NCBI GenBank assembly: GCA_006503535.1
Contig: QYRS01000005.1
Location: forward strand, 310,001-374,000
Origin: Arthrinium phaeospermum
Lineage: Eukaryota > Ascomycota > Sordariomycetes > Amphisphaeriales > Apiosporaceae
Direction: 5' to 3'
Length of the DNA: 64,000 bases
The notes beneath the pieces are model-generated. The model was given only the letters and a program-made list of their open reading frames with translations. It was not told where the DNA came from and made no database searches. Position numbers and translations under genes: made by a program. Shown piece by piece: positions 24,691-36,082 of the stretch. The stretch's first letter is position 1; every line of letters starts with the position of its first letter.

Positions 24691-26249
24691 TATGCTATGT
24701 TATCCTATGTATGCTATGCTAGCCAGTCATACCCCCTGGAGCCTAGTTAGGTTGGTCCTGACGGTGCGTATCACCCACGCACAGGTGAGATTGGCAGTCC
24801 ACCGCGCCTTGGCACACTGTGAAGCACAAGACGGACCGGATAGACAAGACAGGCCCTGAGGAAAGCGAGGCTAGAGAGCCGTAGTACGATCGTCTCTGTC
24901 TGGACCCGAAAGAATCGAAGATTGCCAGTTCGGGATGCTGCGGTAGCCTCCGGTCACGGCGAACGTTACAGGGTGGGCAGGTTTCTCAGAGGGTGATAAC
25001 ATGGAACACACCACATTGGTTGAATGGCGCTCACCATTGGAAGGGATCGTGAGAATCTGCCCTGATCCACCCACTGTGGTGAGTTCCCCGCACTGCCGGG
25101 AACCCTTCTGAACCCAGTCCCAGCCGACTTGACCGCATTCATCATAAAGTCTGTCTGCCCTGCATGCCCTGCCCTGGGATCCCTCGAGATGTGTGGTGCC
25201 AGCAGGCGCAGGGGGTTACCAGACGTGTTTAATGACTCCGGGTACAGCGCCTAAAGAACTGGGTGGTTTGCAACTGTCGTCCATTCGTCAATTCCATCCA
25301 TCCAACACCCATTGATCTTATACCAGGTGTAACAGTTGTCCCTCCATAAGGACATAATTGAGCCGTATGCGAAGTAGGTATGTACCTACATACATACTTG
25401 TACATACATTGCACTGCTTCGACGACAGGGGGACAACAAGCATGCCCGCTGCCCGCTGCCCGCTGCCCGCCCACCCTCAGCCCTCAGAGCACCGCCAGTT
25501 GGTTGGTACTGTGCCCGTAGATGTACCCAGCCCAGTATCCAGCTACCTGCAGCTGCATTGGCTGTGGTTCTTCCCTGTCTGGCCTTTTGGCGCGTGGCAC
25601 GTCTCTGGCCCACTTGGGCGAAAGAGCTTGGGGCACTGTCTGGCCGGTCTCTCCTTGGCGAGGTAGAGACAGGGGACCTTACCTTAGCGTATCTGGATGT
25701 ACACGTACAGTATGTATCCGGGCTATCAGATCGGTCAATCAGGATGGATGACATGAAATACGGATGTCTCTGGTTCTCGCGCATCACTGGACATGACAGG
25801 GCGGGCTGCTCGGCCGCAAAAAGGGAATTCTGGAGAGTGGTTAGGGTGTGTTGTATGCAGCTATGTATGTAGCAGCAAGTCAAGTCTCTGCTTCTGTGCA
25901 CTTCGGCCTAGCCTAACGAACTGATGTGAGTAAGAGGAGCTGGACTCAGTCTCTCTCGTTTTCTCTCTCTCTCTACAAATGACATGTTCGTCCTAGAATG
26001 TCCGTGGTCTGTCGCCCTCATTTACACGTACATCAACAACATTGCATGACTTGCGGTACAACTCATGTGGCCTGGCCCATCGCAATTAGGCTCCATGCGA
26101 TTTTAGAGTGCCTGTCTGGCGTCGTGTCTAGACCAGGTAACATGAGAAAGTGTCAAACGACCGCCACAAACGGGAGTCAACCGAGGGTTCCTGATAGCTG
26201 GAAATGCTGGAGTTCGGACGGACGCGCTTGCCAAGCCAAGCGCCTGCCA

Positions 26250-26275
26250 GGGGACAGGGGACCGGGGACAGGGGG
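26250..26275 (+). other. predicted G-quadruplex motif
   Basis: Four G runs of length 4, 4, 4 and 5 are separated by the three-base loops ACA, ACC and ACA. This satisfies the classical G4 pattern with short loops. It lies about 1.5 kb upstream of the homeobox start codon. Folding in vivo is inference. Confidence 0.7.
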
Positions 26276-27741
26276 CAAGGGATGAGAGGAACAGGGGACG
26301 AAAGAGGGACGACAAGGGCCAAACCTACCTGAAGTCTCTCCAAATCTCTACTACTACGCGGCAGGTACCTGGGCCTGCGCCGCCCGCCCCAGTGCACGAC
26401 TGACTAGGCCCAGCCTAAGTACAAGCAGCAAGCAGCATCGTGACCCCTGTCGAGCTCATCAAAGAAAATCGTCCGTGTCTGCACCAAGCCAGGGCGTCCC
26501 AGTAGGCTGTCCCTATTTTCCTTTCTTTTCTTTGGGGGGCATCCATCAGGATTCAGCGCACTGTTGCTGCTTCGCGCGGAGGGAGGAATTGCATCCGGGT
26601 ACAGCTACGGCTGCCAGTGTTACCAAGCTTAACCACTTTCTCTCAGGGCGCACTTCCAGTCCCTCACCACACTCTTTTCCCAAAGGTGCCCCACTTCCTA
26701 ATCTCCAATCCGAATTGATGTGCTGCTGCTCTCGCGTGTCGCTGAAGTACATCCAAAGTACTTGCTCTGTCTGCACTAGGTAGGTTGCTCTCTCAGCACA
26801 CCCATCAATCCAACCCACTCGACCAACTGCTATGTACATCTTCCTTTTTTCTTTTCTTTGTTTGAACGGACTGCCTCCACCCCCCCTCGCTCTTGGATTC
26901 CTCCCCCCCAAAAAGCCCCAGCTAAAAGCTGTTCATCGCTGCTAGGTCCTTAGGTCCTCCTCAGCCAGCCAGGCGCGTCCACTCCTGTAACGGACAGGCT
27001 GCGAGGGCGGAAAAGACGGTTCCCTTCCTTTGGTGTTGTGTTGGGCAAGGCAGTTCGCGCGCACATCACAACCAAAGTAGCGTATGGGGCGGCGGCCCAC
27101 TGCCGCTACTACTCCTACTGTACTGTGTGTGTGTGTGTGTGCTAGAGCAGGCATGGCCATACCATGTCCATATCCATACCAGCATTACTTTACTACGTGC
27201 CCACCCCCCTCCCTTCCCTCTCTCGTGATCCTGTGTTGTTTTTGATCCATCCCGGACGTCGTCTGTTTCTTCTGCGTGTCTCTCGTCGGCATCACGAATC
27301 CTTGGGTCGCCAAAGTGAGCGTTGTCTCACTTGGACCTGGACAGATCAACTCGATCAAAAACTCCCTTGGTCTACCACTCTCTGCTTGCTGCTTGCTCAT
27401 ATACAAGCCGTAGTCCAACAACAGCAAAACCCTTCTCCTGCCTTGCCCTGTTCCCAAGCCGACCACTACTCTCGTTCTCTACCAAATCTTTTTTGGAATT
27501 AATATCACATAACACCTGACCTACAGTCCTTCTTTTTTCTGTTACCACATAAAGCCTAATTTACCCCCAATCAGTATATACCGCCAACACGTCGTCGAGA
27601 CCATTACACCGGAATCTATTTTAAGCCGACTCGTTGAATTTGCTATTCTTGTTTCCAGCAATCGGAGAGTGTCTATAGTGTCTTTTGGGGTCTCGCCAAC
27701 ACCGCCAAATATTGAGTGACAGATACTCCCCGCCGCCCATC

Positions 27742-29761
27742 ATGGACATGCAGTACTGCCCTCAGTCCACCTTCGGGCCTGTCTTCAACTTTTCTCACGG
27801 ACAGGGCATGCCTATGCAGTACCCCGAGGAACAATATGCCGCCTATCCAGGCTTCCATGGCCTTCAGTATATGTACCATGCTCAGCAGGCACGCCACCTT
27901 GGATCCGACCGCAACTCTATGAGTGATGGGAAGACGGAATCGAAACCCCGATTGTCTAAAGAGGAGGTCGAGAAGCTTGAAAAGGTCTTCCAAGAAAACC
28001 CGAAACCGTCCAGCTCGGTGAAGGCCGCGTTAGCAGACGGCCTGGGACTTGAGCGGCCCAGAATTAACGTAAAACGCCCCATCCCCTCTGCCGTGCAATT
28101 GTGTGACTTACATATGTTTCCAGAACTGGTTCCAGAACCGGCGTGCCAAGGCAAAGCAAGAGAGGAAGCAGGAGGAGTACGAGGCTCGCCGCGCCGCCGA
28201 GAAGTCAGCATCGGAGTCCAGCACGCCCGAGGGCTCCAGAGCAGAGACCTCCGATGCATTTGACGAAAGTCCCCAGCAGAGCGCCAGGTTATCGTCGGCG
28301 CCGTTCCCGGACATGAACTCGGCTGTCGATTCCGCCGAGACATATGATGATGATGACGACGAAGACCAAGCCGACATTCAGGACGATGAGAATCCTACGC
28401 CTAGCTCGGAAGGAATGGAGCCACACTTTGCTTCTCATCCCATCAAAGTCGACCAAGAAAGTAACCCTGTGGACTTGCAGTCACCAATGTCGCTTGGTTT
28501 CTCCCCATCAGACCAGATGGCCTTCAATTACTCGCACCTCGCCCAAGATTATACCCAGCAAGGGGCCATCTTCGGCTACAATGGCTTTGTAGCGCCGCCA
28601 ACACAGTCGCTGGCTTGTGGACTCAACCAAGAAACCGTGCCAGCAAGCCCCGTCGAGGGCTTGTCACCAGATCACAACATGGCGAGTACTGATTTCCGCA
28701 ACGGCCTTCGTCTCCAAATGGGAGCAATCAACACACTCCAGCACGGTTTACCTGCATGTGAAGGTGTGTCGCCTGTGGAGCCACAACAGTTCGACGAAGC
28801 GTCGACAGAACAGGCCCAAAGTGCCATGCAAGCACCTGAAAGTATGCCTAGATCCTTAGCACCACAGATGCATTCGCCACAGGACACGCCTGCTCCGTCG
28901 GATTCTTTCAAATCACCGCCGCCTCCTGCCAATATTGCGTCGCGTCGTAATATTCCAAGGCCGGCGGCTTTGCAAGTGCGTTCGCGTCCCTTCAACTTGC
29001 AGAATGGACCCAAGACGTCGATGGACGGCCCCAGGCGAAACGACCCCTCCAGCCCCGCTACTGCCATGCGCAGGATTGCCTCGGCCAGCGGAAACATGCC
29101 CGGGAGGATTCAGAAACAGAGTGCAGGCCCACGATCGCCCATGTTCTTTGGTCGAAATACCGAGACGTACCTGCAGTACCACGCGCGGTCTCCTGTCGGC
29201 TCCATGATGTCCAACCTGACGGCCGGCGCGCCTCCGACGCCAATGACACCTGTTGTATACAACCAACAAGGGCTGCGCGAACCCACAGTCTCGTCCAACT
29301 GTTCCGACGACGAGACACTCATGCTGGGTGCTCACTCTGGTGCATTTGGACTCAGCACGTCTCTCAAGACACCGCCAGGCACACCGGGCATGCTGGGCAA
29401 CTTCGCATCCAGCAACCTCGGAGTCCATCCTTTAAGTGCTGGCCTTGACTTCTCCACCGACCAACCGCTCTTGACGCCTCACTTCCAGACCGAGTTTCCC
29501 GACCTGTCCATGCACAACATTCCCAGCTATGTCGAGCTGAATGACAACAGCCTTCCGTCAACGCCACTGTATCCCAACATGGCTGGCTGTGGTCAGGATT
29601 CCCTCGCATTCGTGGGCGGTGGCCAAGCAAACCAGCAGCAGTTCGACTGGGAAACCAACGAGTCGATCAGCTCCAGGTCTTCGCCCGGTCAATCAAGATC
29701 GAAGCAGATTCACTTCACCCAAAACATGACTCCGCAAGACTACAACCTACAGGAGAACTGA
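27742..29761 (+). CDS. homeobox transcription factor (Htf1/HOX-like)
   Basis: Two exons, 27742-28068 and 28124-29761, encode 654 residues. The 55-bp intron (GTAAAA...TTCCAG) falls just before the third helix of the homeodomain. The homeodomain spans about residues 66-125: KPRLSKEEVEKLEKVFQ, a loop with PKPSSSVKAALADGL, then RINNWFQNRRAKAKQ. The WFQNRR recognition helix is complete. Next come an acidic stretch (DDDDDEDQAD) and a long Ser/Pro/Gln-rich tail likely used in activation. Related fungal proteins (for example Magnaporthe and Fusarium Htf1/Hox2) control conidiation; that role here is inference. The start ATG fits the conserved MDMQYCPQSTFGPVFNFS opening. The very long upstream spacer and multiple upstream ATGs suggest complex regulation. 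Confidence 0.87.
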
Positions 29762-32193
29762 CGGGTGGTGCTCGACCACTTCTCCGCTGGGCTTTCCGGT
29801 GGAGCTTCGCCGCCTTGCGTCCTGGCGCAGGCGTGATATGTACAATTAGGTGGCCTCTTTTGCAATTGCATTGGTCCGTTTTTCCAGCGTTTGCATTTCA
29901 GCTTTCAAGCGAGTCATTATTTGTCGATATAATAAGACCATACCTGGAATTCCCCTGCTCATCACACTGCCGTCAGGCTAGGGGGGGTCCCATAATGTAA
30001 TGTATGAGAGCAGATTCATGTGTCGGAACGTCGCGAGATAATTTGATACCCCGTTCGGTGGAGGGGGAATGGAAGGAAGGGGTTGCTGCATAGGTTGGAA
30101 ATGTGCGCTTTTTCAGACAGGCCGGTTTGGTCCATTGCGGATCATGTTTTGCAACGGTCCGTTTTCAATACCCCAGAAAATGTTTGGCTTCGGCGTAATC
30201 GGATCATGATGGGGCGCGTTTCGGATGGCGCGCACGGGTGGTGGGCATCAAAGAGAGAGGTGGGAGGGAACTGTATACGCAGCAGGCTGAGAAGTAATCT
30301 AGTCGAGTGGACTTTGTAACATTTGTTCCTCAAATAATGTGACGATAGCCAGGGGCACACGAAAGAAAAACTTGGACGTTACCTTTTATTCCCAGGAAGG
30401 CGCGCACACGTATTTAAATGCAAAAGCATGAAATGGCATTTCTAATCTGGTCGCGACCCAACAAACTGTGGCCCTTCATTCCGATGACAAGGCCCGTGGT
30501 GATCTGTTTTGTCTGTAGGGCCGCAACAAACAATTTCGCAGCATGAAGAGCACAGAGGCACAGAGGAGCACATTCCGCAAACTATTATGGGGAATGGTGG
30601 CACTTCTGTGGAAAGCACGCCGGCCTCAATTTCGTCCGGTCTTCATGCCATTCATTCATTCATTCATTCATTCCCGCTCATGTTTGTTTTTATTCTGGCA
30701 GCTGGCAGCTGGCACTGACTGGCTGGATGGAATCCAGGTTCTGTGCCTCGGCATTTCTTGGGTTTCCCGAGCCCGGCCAACCCAAGCTCTGCGCCTCCTC
30801 CCCTTCTTCTTTCTATGTACTCGTTATGGCGGTCGGTCTTATGGACGGTGGTTCGACCGCCCTACCAGTATCACTCCACACCGGCCGAGATATCTCGATG
30901 CTCCTGGACCTAAGTAGCAGAGTGTTTACCGGACATCTCCCGACGCCTGACACTCGCACTCCGCATTCGTTACCGCTTTGGACCTAGATCTCCCCACAGT
31001 TGCTTACCACTGCATGGTCGGCACCCTGGTCACATCCCTCTTGTAGTGCCGGGTGTGGGGTAAAGGAAGAATTCAGGAACATTTACGGAGTATGTACAAG
31101 CAATGCGTCCCTGGCGCCTGGCCCTCGGACCCAAGCTACTGTCCCACCGCTACTCAATGATCATGAGAGGTGATGGGCACAAAGCAAGGCGAGACGACAG
31201 CAGGAGAGGGTTCTCACGTGGTAACACGGCACCATAAGTGGGCACATGTGAAGAGATGACAGGAAAAGGAGAAGGGCGGAGAATAGGAGGAAGAGGGAGA
31301 AGCAGAGGAAGAAAAAAAAAGGGCGCATCCTGATATCTCCTTCACCATGGTTCATGATTCAAAGCCCGATCCAGTTTCTGCTTGGCCTCGTCTTGGCAGG
31401 CACTAGGCGTCGTTCCCATCCATCGAGGTATCCATTCTATGGAGAAGCTCAGCAAACAAATCTCATGCTGCTGCTCGGCAGACACCGGCGTTACAGGCCA
31501 CGTGAGGAGGAAGGAAGGTGTTTTGTTTATCCAGCTCAATGGTATCGGTATACATAGTGGTGGTGGTACGTGGTGGGATCAGCCTCGCCAATCTTGCTCC
31601 ACGCTTCACACGCGCATGACATGCTCGGGAACATTTTATTTCCTATCCTTTCTTTCCTTCTTCCCCACACCCAATGTGGAATCCCCGCACCGAATGCTGC
31701 GCCCATGGCCCCCCCTCCGCACCATGCACCGAAGACCGACTAGAGCGGCCACCTAGCTGGCGCTCCTCCTTGGCCAGCTTGCTCTGCGCTGCTCCACCCG
31801 TCCAGGACTCTTCGAGCAGAAGGTCCGATTACTTCCCCCTGTGCAGCATGGTCTATGAGTCGTCGGTCATGGGGCATCGCAAGGCTTTCGACTCCGAGGC
31901 CAGCCCGGAATTGAACTGGCAGGCATCTGAAATCTGCCGGTGCGGAGAGAGGGGGCAAGCGTACACAGCTGGCCCGCTGTACGTCATGGAGAGAGTGGGA
32001 GAGAAGGGGAGAAGAGCGAGCGAGCGCGAAAGAGGAAAGCAGCCATACAGGGGGTGCCGCCGTATGGATAAATAGGCCATGTCCTCGCCGTCACGGGCGC
32101 TGTAGAGTTTTGGAAGGCCGCGCGATCCCAGGGTTCCTTCCTTGACCTTCTAATTCCCCAAGCTGAATCCCAGAAGCTTGCCTACCCGTCATC
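29762..32193. other. intergenic, no gene seen
   Basis: 2.4 kb between the homeobox gene and the carboxylesterase gene. It holds a (CATT)n tract near 30650-30675 and a purine-rich GGAAGAGGGAGAAG tract near 31285. Short open frames on both strands lack domain content. Confidence 0.55.
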
Positions 32194-34045
32194 ATGCTTC
32201 GCCTGTCCCTCCTCGCTGCCGTTGGCTGTTCCATCAGCCCGGCCCTCTCAGCCCCCGTCACTGGCGACGTCGAGGCCGCCGCTGCCCCTACTGTCACTGT
32301 CAAGAACGGCACATACTCGGGTATCCACAGCGAGAGCTATGATCAGGACTACTTCCTGGGCATGCCCTACTCCCAGAAGGCCGTGCGTTTCACTCAGGCC
32401 GAGTCTCTCAACAGCACCTGGGAGGGTGCCAAGGAGGCGACTGCCTACCCTCTCCACTGCATCGGTTACGGCAGCGACGACGTAGGCTACGACCTCTCCG
32501 AGGACTGCCTGTACCTGAACGTCGTCCGACCCGCCGGAATCTCCGAGACGGCCGATCTCCCCGTGGCCGTCTGGATCCACGGAGGCGGCCTGATCATGGG
32601 AGGATCTGCTGACAAGCGCTACAACATGAGCTTCATGGTCGAGAACAGCGTCAAGCAGGGCACCCCGATCATTGGTGTCAGTCTGAACTACAGACTGTCC
32701 GCTTTCGGCTTCCTGTCGGGCAAGGAGGTCATGGATGCCGGCATTTCCAACATCGGTTTCCACGACCAGCGTCTGGCCCTGCGCTGGGTCAACGAGAACA
32801 TTGCTGCCTTTGGTGGTTCCCCCAAGAAGGTGACCATCTTTGGGGAAAGTTCCGGTGCTGAGTCGGTTCACGCACAGGTTTTCGCCTTCAACGGTAAGTC
32901 AACTTCGCCCATGGCCGGCCCACTTGATGACTCGTAATTAGTACTAACTCTCTATTGCAGGACGCGACGATGGTCTGTTCCGAGGAGCCATGGCCCAGTC
33001 CGGCTTCGGCGCGAGCATTTTCCGCTTCCCCGGCGGTCTGAACAACACGCTGAGTCGCCAGGAGACGTTTGACAACCTTGTCAAGAACGTGACCTCGTGC
33101 GCCTCTACCGTCGGTACCGCCGATGCCATCCCTTGCCTCCGAACCGCGCCCTTCGAGGAGATCAACCATGCCCTCAACGTCAGCAGCGTCGGCCCCTGGG
33201 CTCCGCAGTTTGACGGCGATTTCTTCGCCGACCAACCCGCCAACCAGCTCAACAATGGCAAATTCCCCAAGATCCCCATCCTGATTGGTGAGAACACGGA
33301 CGAGGGCTCCGCCTTCGGTTCCGGCAAGGGCCCCAACGGTGGTCCGATCAACACCGACGCCGACTTGGAGTGGTCCATCAAGAACAGCCTGCTGGGCCCC
33401 CAGGCCGCCGAGGCCTCGGGCAAGTCCATTGAAGTCCTGACGTCGGAGCTGATGGCCCTGTACCCCAACATCCAGAGCGTCGGCGTCCCGTCGCTTGCCT
33501 CGTGGCCCGAGGTCATCAACGCCTCCACCGAGGGCGTTGATCAGCTCGGTCTCCAGTACCGCCGCGGCAACGCTCTGTTCGGCGACCTCATGATGCACTT
33601 CGCCCGCCGCCGCGCCAACATTGCCTGGGCCAAGGCCGGCCTCCCCTCGTGGAGCTACCGCTTCGACGTGACCACCCCGGGCTCTCCGGGCTCCGTCTCG
33701 GCCACGCACTTCCAGGAGGTCGCGTACGTCTTTAACAACCTGGGCGGCGACGGCTACGCCGCGGACCAGAAGCCGTTCCCGGCCGACGCACCCGGCATCG
33801 CCGCGAACCGCGACCTCGCCTCCACCATCTCGTCGGCCTGGATCAACTTCGTCACCGGGCTCGACCCCAACGGCGACAACGTGAAGCCCACGTGGCCCAG
33901 CTACGACCCCGCGGCCGCGGGTGGCGTCGGCCAGAACCTCGTCTTCGCCGTCGAGGGCCAGGGCTCGCACGTCGAGATTGACGACTACCGCGCCGAGGCG
34001 ATGAACTGGATAAGCGAGAACGCTCTGACTGTCTTTGCCAGCTAG
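32194..34045 (+). CDS. secreted type-B carboxylesterase/lipase
   Basis: Two exons, 32194-32893 and 32961-34045, encode 594 residues; the intron is GTAAGT...TACTAAC...TTGCAG. A signal peptide is visible at 1-20 (LRLSLLAAVGCSISPALSA). The alpha/beta-hydrolase of the cholinesterase/lipase family shows GMPYS near 56, EDCLYLNV (103-110), the HGGG oxyanion motif (129-132) and GESSG (217-221) with nucleophile Ser219. An acid residue (Glu or Asp) is in ENTDEGSAFG, and the likely catalytic His is in SATHFQEVAYVF. Several NxS/T sites suggest a glycosylated extracellular enzyme. The substrate is not predictable; Candida rugosa-type lipases, feruloyl esterases and other carboxylesterases share this fold. 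The frame is intact and codon use is GC-rich. Confidence 0.9.
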
Positions 34046-34825
34046 AAGCCGTTTAGACCTTCACGTGTAATGTCCGGCTTTACTTGCCATTTGAATATTA
34101 GTTATAGATATTTATATTGATACTATGTAATAATGGCAGATACCCTAGTTAAATATGTATGAACAGCTTAATATACTTTAGAAATAATTGCTATTAAACG
34201 AGACGTATTGGTATTGTACTGCATTTTCCATCAGACGGTCGATGCTAGTGTGTGTGTATAGTGAAAGATCGGCCAATGTAGTACCGAAAGGGCATAGCCG
34301 GGAGGTTTCGTTTCAGGCACATACATAGTAACCGCCAACCTACTGTAGAAGCCGCTGAGATTGAGCTAAGCACGACCCAAGACTTGGCCTCTGCTGGATA
34401 AGTCGGCACGCAGCAGAACCTTGAAGACGTTGTGATCTAGCCGCATACCCGGGCCCATCGCGATAAACAAAGCTGCGGGCGGATCCAGTATGATGTAACC
34501 GCTCTAGCATTAAGCCTGCCGCTAACACTGGGGCTGCGTCCGACGGACACCTACTACTAGGTTTTTTTCTGTCTGCCCTTTGTCTTGGGTTAATCAAGAA
34601 GAATCGCGGAATATGGATGACGAACCCCAAGAACTGGAGCCGGGAAATGAAGCCGGGCATGGAGGGTGGGACATAGATAGTGCCTTGGTCTGGTCCTTCT
34701 CGTCGGAAATCATGGTGTCGTCGGCCTCTTTGACTTTGACCACGATGTTCTAGTCACCCGGGGCTTCTTCAGATTTCACTAACTATACTCCGTACACACA
34801 CACACACACCGCGACAAGAGGCAAA
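34046..34825. other. intergenic, promoter of transporter gene
   Basis: 780 bases with an AT-rich 3' flank of the esterase gene and a (CA)n tract at about 34795-34808, directly before the transporter ATG. No other feature seen. Confidence 0.5.
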
Positions 34826-36082
34826 ATGCTACACCGAAAGAAGAACCAGGCCGACAAGGAGGAGCCGGCACTGCAGCAAGACGAGACCCAGCGCCGCCAC
34901 CTCCCCTTCCGACTGAGGGTGACGAGAATCACCTGGGGATGGTTCCCCTGCACCATGTCGACCGGGGCGCTGGCGGTGCTCATCAACCAACAGCCCTTCA
35001 CCTTCCCGGGCCTCACGACGATTGGCAAGATCTTCTTCCTCGTGGACTTGGTGCTATTCCTGACCTTCTCATCCCTCATCGCCGTACGGTTCGCGCTCAA
35101 GCCCAAGGCCATTGTGGCGTCGCTGCACCACCCGTCCGAGAGCTTCTTCTTCGGGGCCTGGTGGGTCTCGCTGGCGCTGCTCCTCAACTGCGCGGCCGGG
35201 TACGGCATCCCGGGGCTCGGGGGCGCGTCGGGCGGGGGCGCGTGGCTGGTGGCGGCGCTCCGGGTGCTGTTCTGGGTGTACCTTGCCTGCGCGACCCTCG
35301 TGGCGGTGCTGCAGTACTACATCATCTTCCAGACGGAGCACCTGCACGTCAGCGACGCCATGCCCGCCTGGATCCTGCCCGCCTACCCGTTTCTCGTCTC
35401 GGGCCCCCTCGCGGCCCAGATCGCCAAGTCGCAGTCCGACACCACGGCCGCCGTGCAGATCATCGTGGCCGGCGTGTCGGGCCAGGGCCTGGGCTGGGTC
35501 CTGTCGCTGCTCATGTACAGCGTCTACTTCACCCGCCTCATCCGCAGCGACATGCCCCACCCCAGCCTGCGCCCGGGCATGTACGTCTCGGTGGGCCCGG
35601 CGGCCTACACGGCGGCCGGGCTGATGGCGCTCGGCGTCCAGGCCCACCTGCAGATGCCCGCGGGCTTCCTCGGCGTCACCTCGCTGCGCGTGGGCGACGT
35701 CTGGCTCGCGGCGGCGCTGCCCGCCAGCCTCTTCCTCTGGATGGTCGCCATCTGGTTCTCGGGCGTGACGACGCTGCACGTGCTGCGCGACGCCCGCCGC
35801 ATGCGCTTCTCGCTGCAGTGGTGGGCCTTTGTCTTCCCCAACGCCGGCCTGACCCTCGCCACCGTCCAGATCGGCAAGGCGCTCGGCAGCGACGGCGTCA
35901 AGGCCGTCGCCTCGGCCCTCACCGTCGTCCTCGTCTGCTTCTGGCTGCTCTGCGCCGGCATGCACGTGCGGGCCGTCTGGCGGCACGACCTGCTGCACCC
36001 GGGCAAGGACCAGGGCGTCGACGATGTCAATGCGGTGCATGACCGGGCGAAAGAGGAGGAAGAGGAACAGCAGAGCGTATGA
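34826..36082 (+). CDS. TDT-family transporter (Mae1/Ssu1-like)
   Basis: Single exon, 418 residues. About ten hydrophobic segments follow a charged N-terminus. The first is RITWGWFPCTMSTGALAVLI, a pattern typical of the tellurite-resistance/dicarboxylate transporter (TDT) family, which includes S. pombe Mae1 (malate uptake) and yeast Ssu1 (sulfite efflux). Other segments include FFFGAWWVSLALLLNCAAGY, QYYIIFQTEHL, WILPAYPFLVSGPLAAQIA and LQWWAFVFPNAGLTLATVQI. The tail is acidic and Glu-rich. Malate versus sulfite substrate cannot be decided from sequence. GC-rich codon use leaves long antisense and +1 frames open; these are shadows. It lies next to the catabolic block but carries no copy of its shared promoter motif. 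Confidence 0.85.
   Translation: MLHRKKNQADKEEPALQQDETQRRHLPFRLRVTRITWGWFPCTMSTGALAVLINQQPFTFPGLTTIGKIFFLVDLVLFLTFSSLIAVRFALKPKAIVASLHHPSESFFFGAWWVSLALLLNCAAGYGIPGLGGASGGGAWLVAALRVLFWVYLACATLVAVLQYYIIFQTEHLHVSDAMPAWILPAYPFLVSGPLAAQIAKSQSDTTAAVQIIVAGVSGQGLGWVLSLLMYSVYFTRLIRSDMPHPSLRPGMYVSVGPAAYTAAGLMALGVQAHLQMPAGFLGVTSLRVGDVWLAAALPASLFLWMVAIWFSGVTTLHVLRDARRMRFSLQWWAFVFPNAGLTLATVQIGKALGSDGVKAVASALTVVLVCFWLLCAGMHVRAVWRHDLLHPGKDQGVDDVNAVHDRAKEEEEEQQSV

Larger units (their letters stand above)
16565..27741. other. 11-kb gene-poor spacer upstream of homeobox gene
   Basis: No open frame here has recognisable domain content, consistent splice structure or length above ~180 codons. The base composition is ordinary, not the AT-rich pattern of RIP-mutated transposons. 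It contains simple repeats (TACC/GGTA tracts near 19510, GTCGCAT units near 22340, GCCCGCT units near 25441, TCTC tracts near 19790 and 25960), a G20 run and a G4 motif, listed separately. The last ~1.3 kb before the homeobox start has many pyrimidine runs and several upstream ATGs and probably holds the promoter and a long leader. Part could be non-coding RNA; nothing in the sequence alone proves it. Confidence 0.6.

Noticed and set aside
24526..24859. Met-Ala and Gly-Tyr repeat proteins over the TATGGC tract
   Set aside because: Produced by a hexanucleotide microsatellite with no flanking coding signal.
16565..27741. RIP-degraded transposon in the gene-poor spacer
   Set aside because: No strong AT bias, TpA excess, terminal repeats or transposase-like fragments were seen.
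32888..33970. 360-codon antisense frame over the carboxylesterase
   Set aside because: No domain content; it mirrors GC-rich codons of a clear esterase.
35069..36040. 323-codon antisense open frame and a 367-codon +1 frame over the transporter gene
   Set aside because: Both are Arg/Pro/Gly-rich shadows caused by high third-position GC. Only the 418-residue frame has membrane segments and family motifs.
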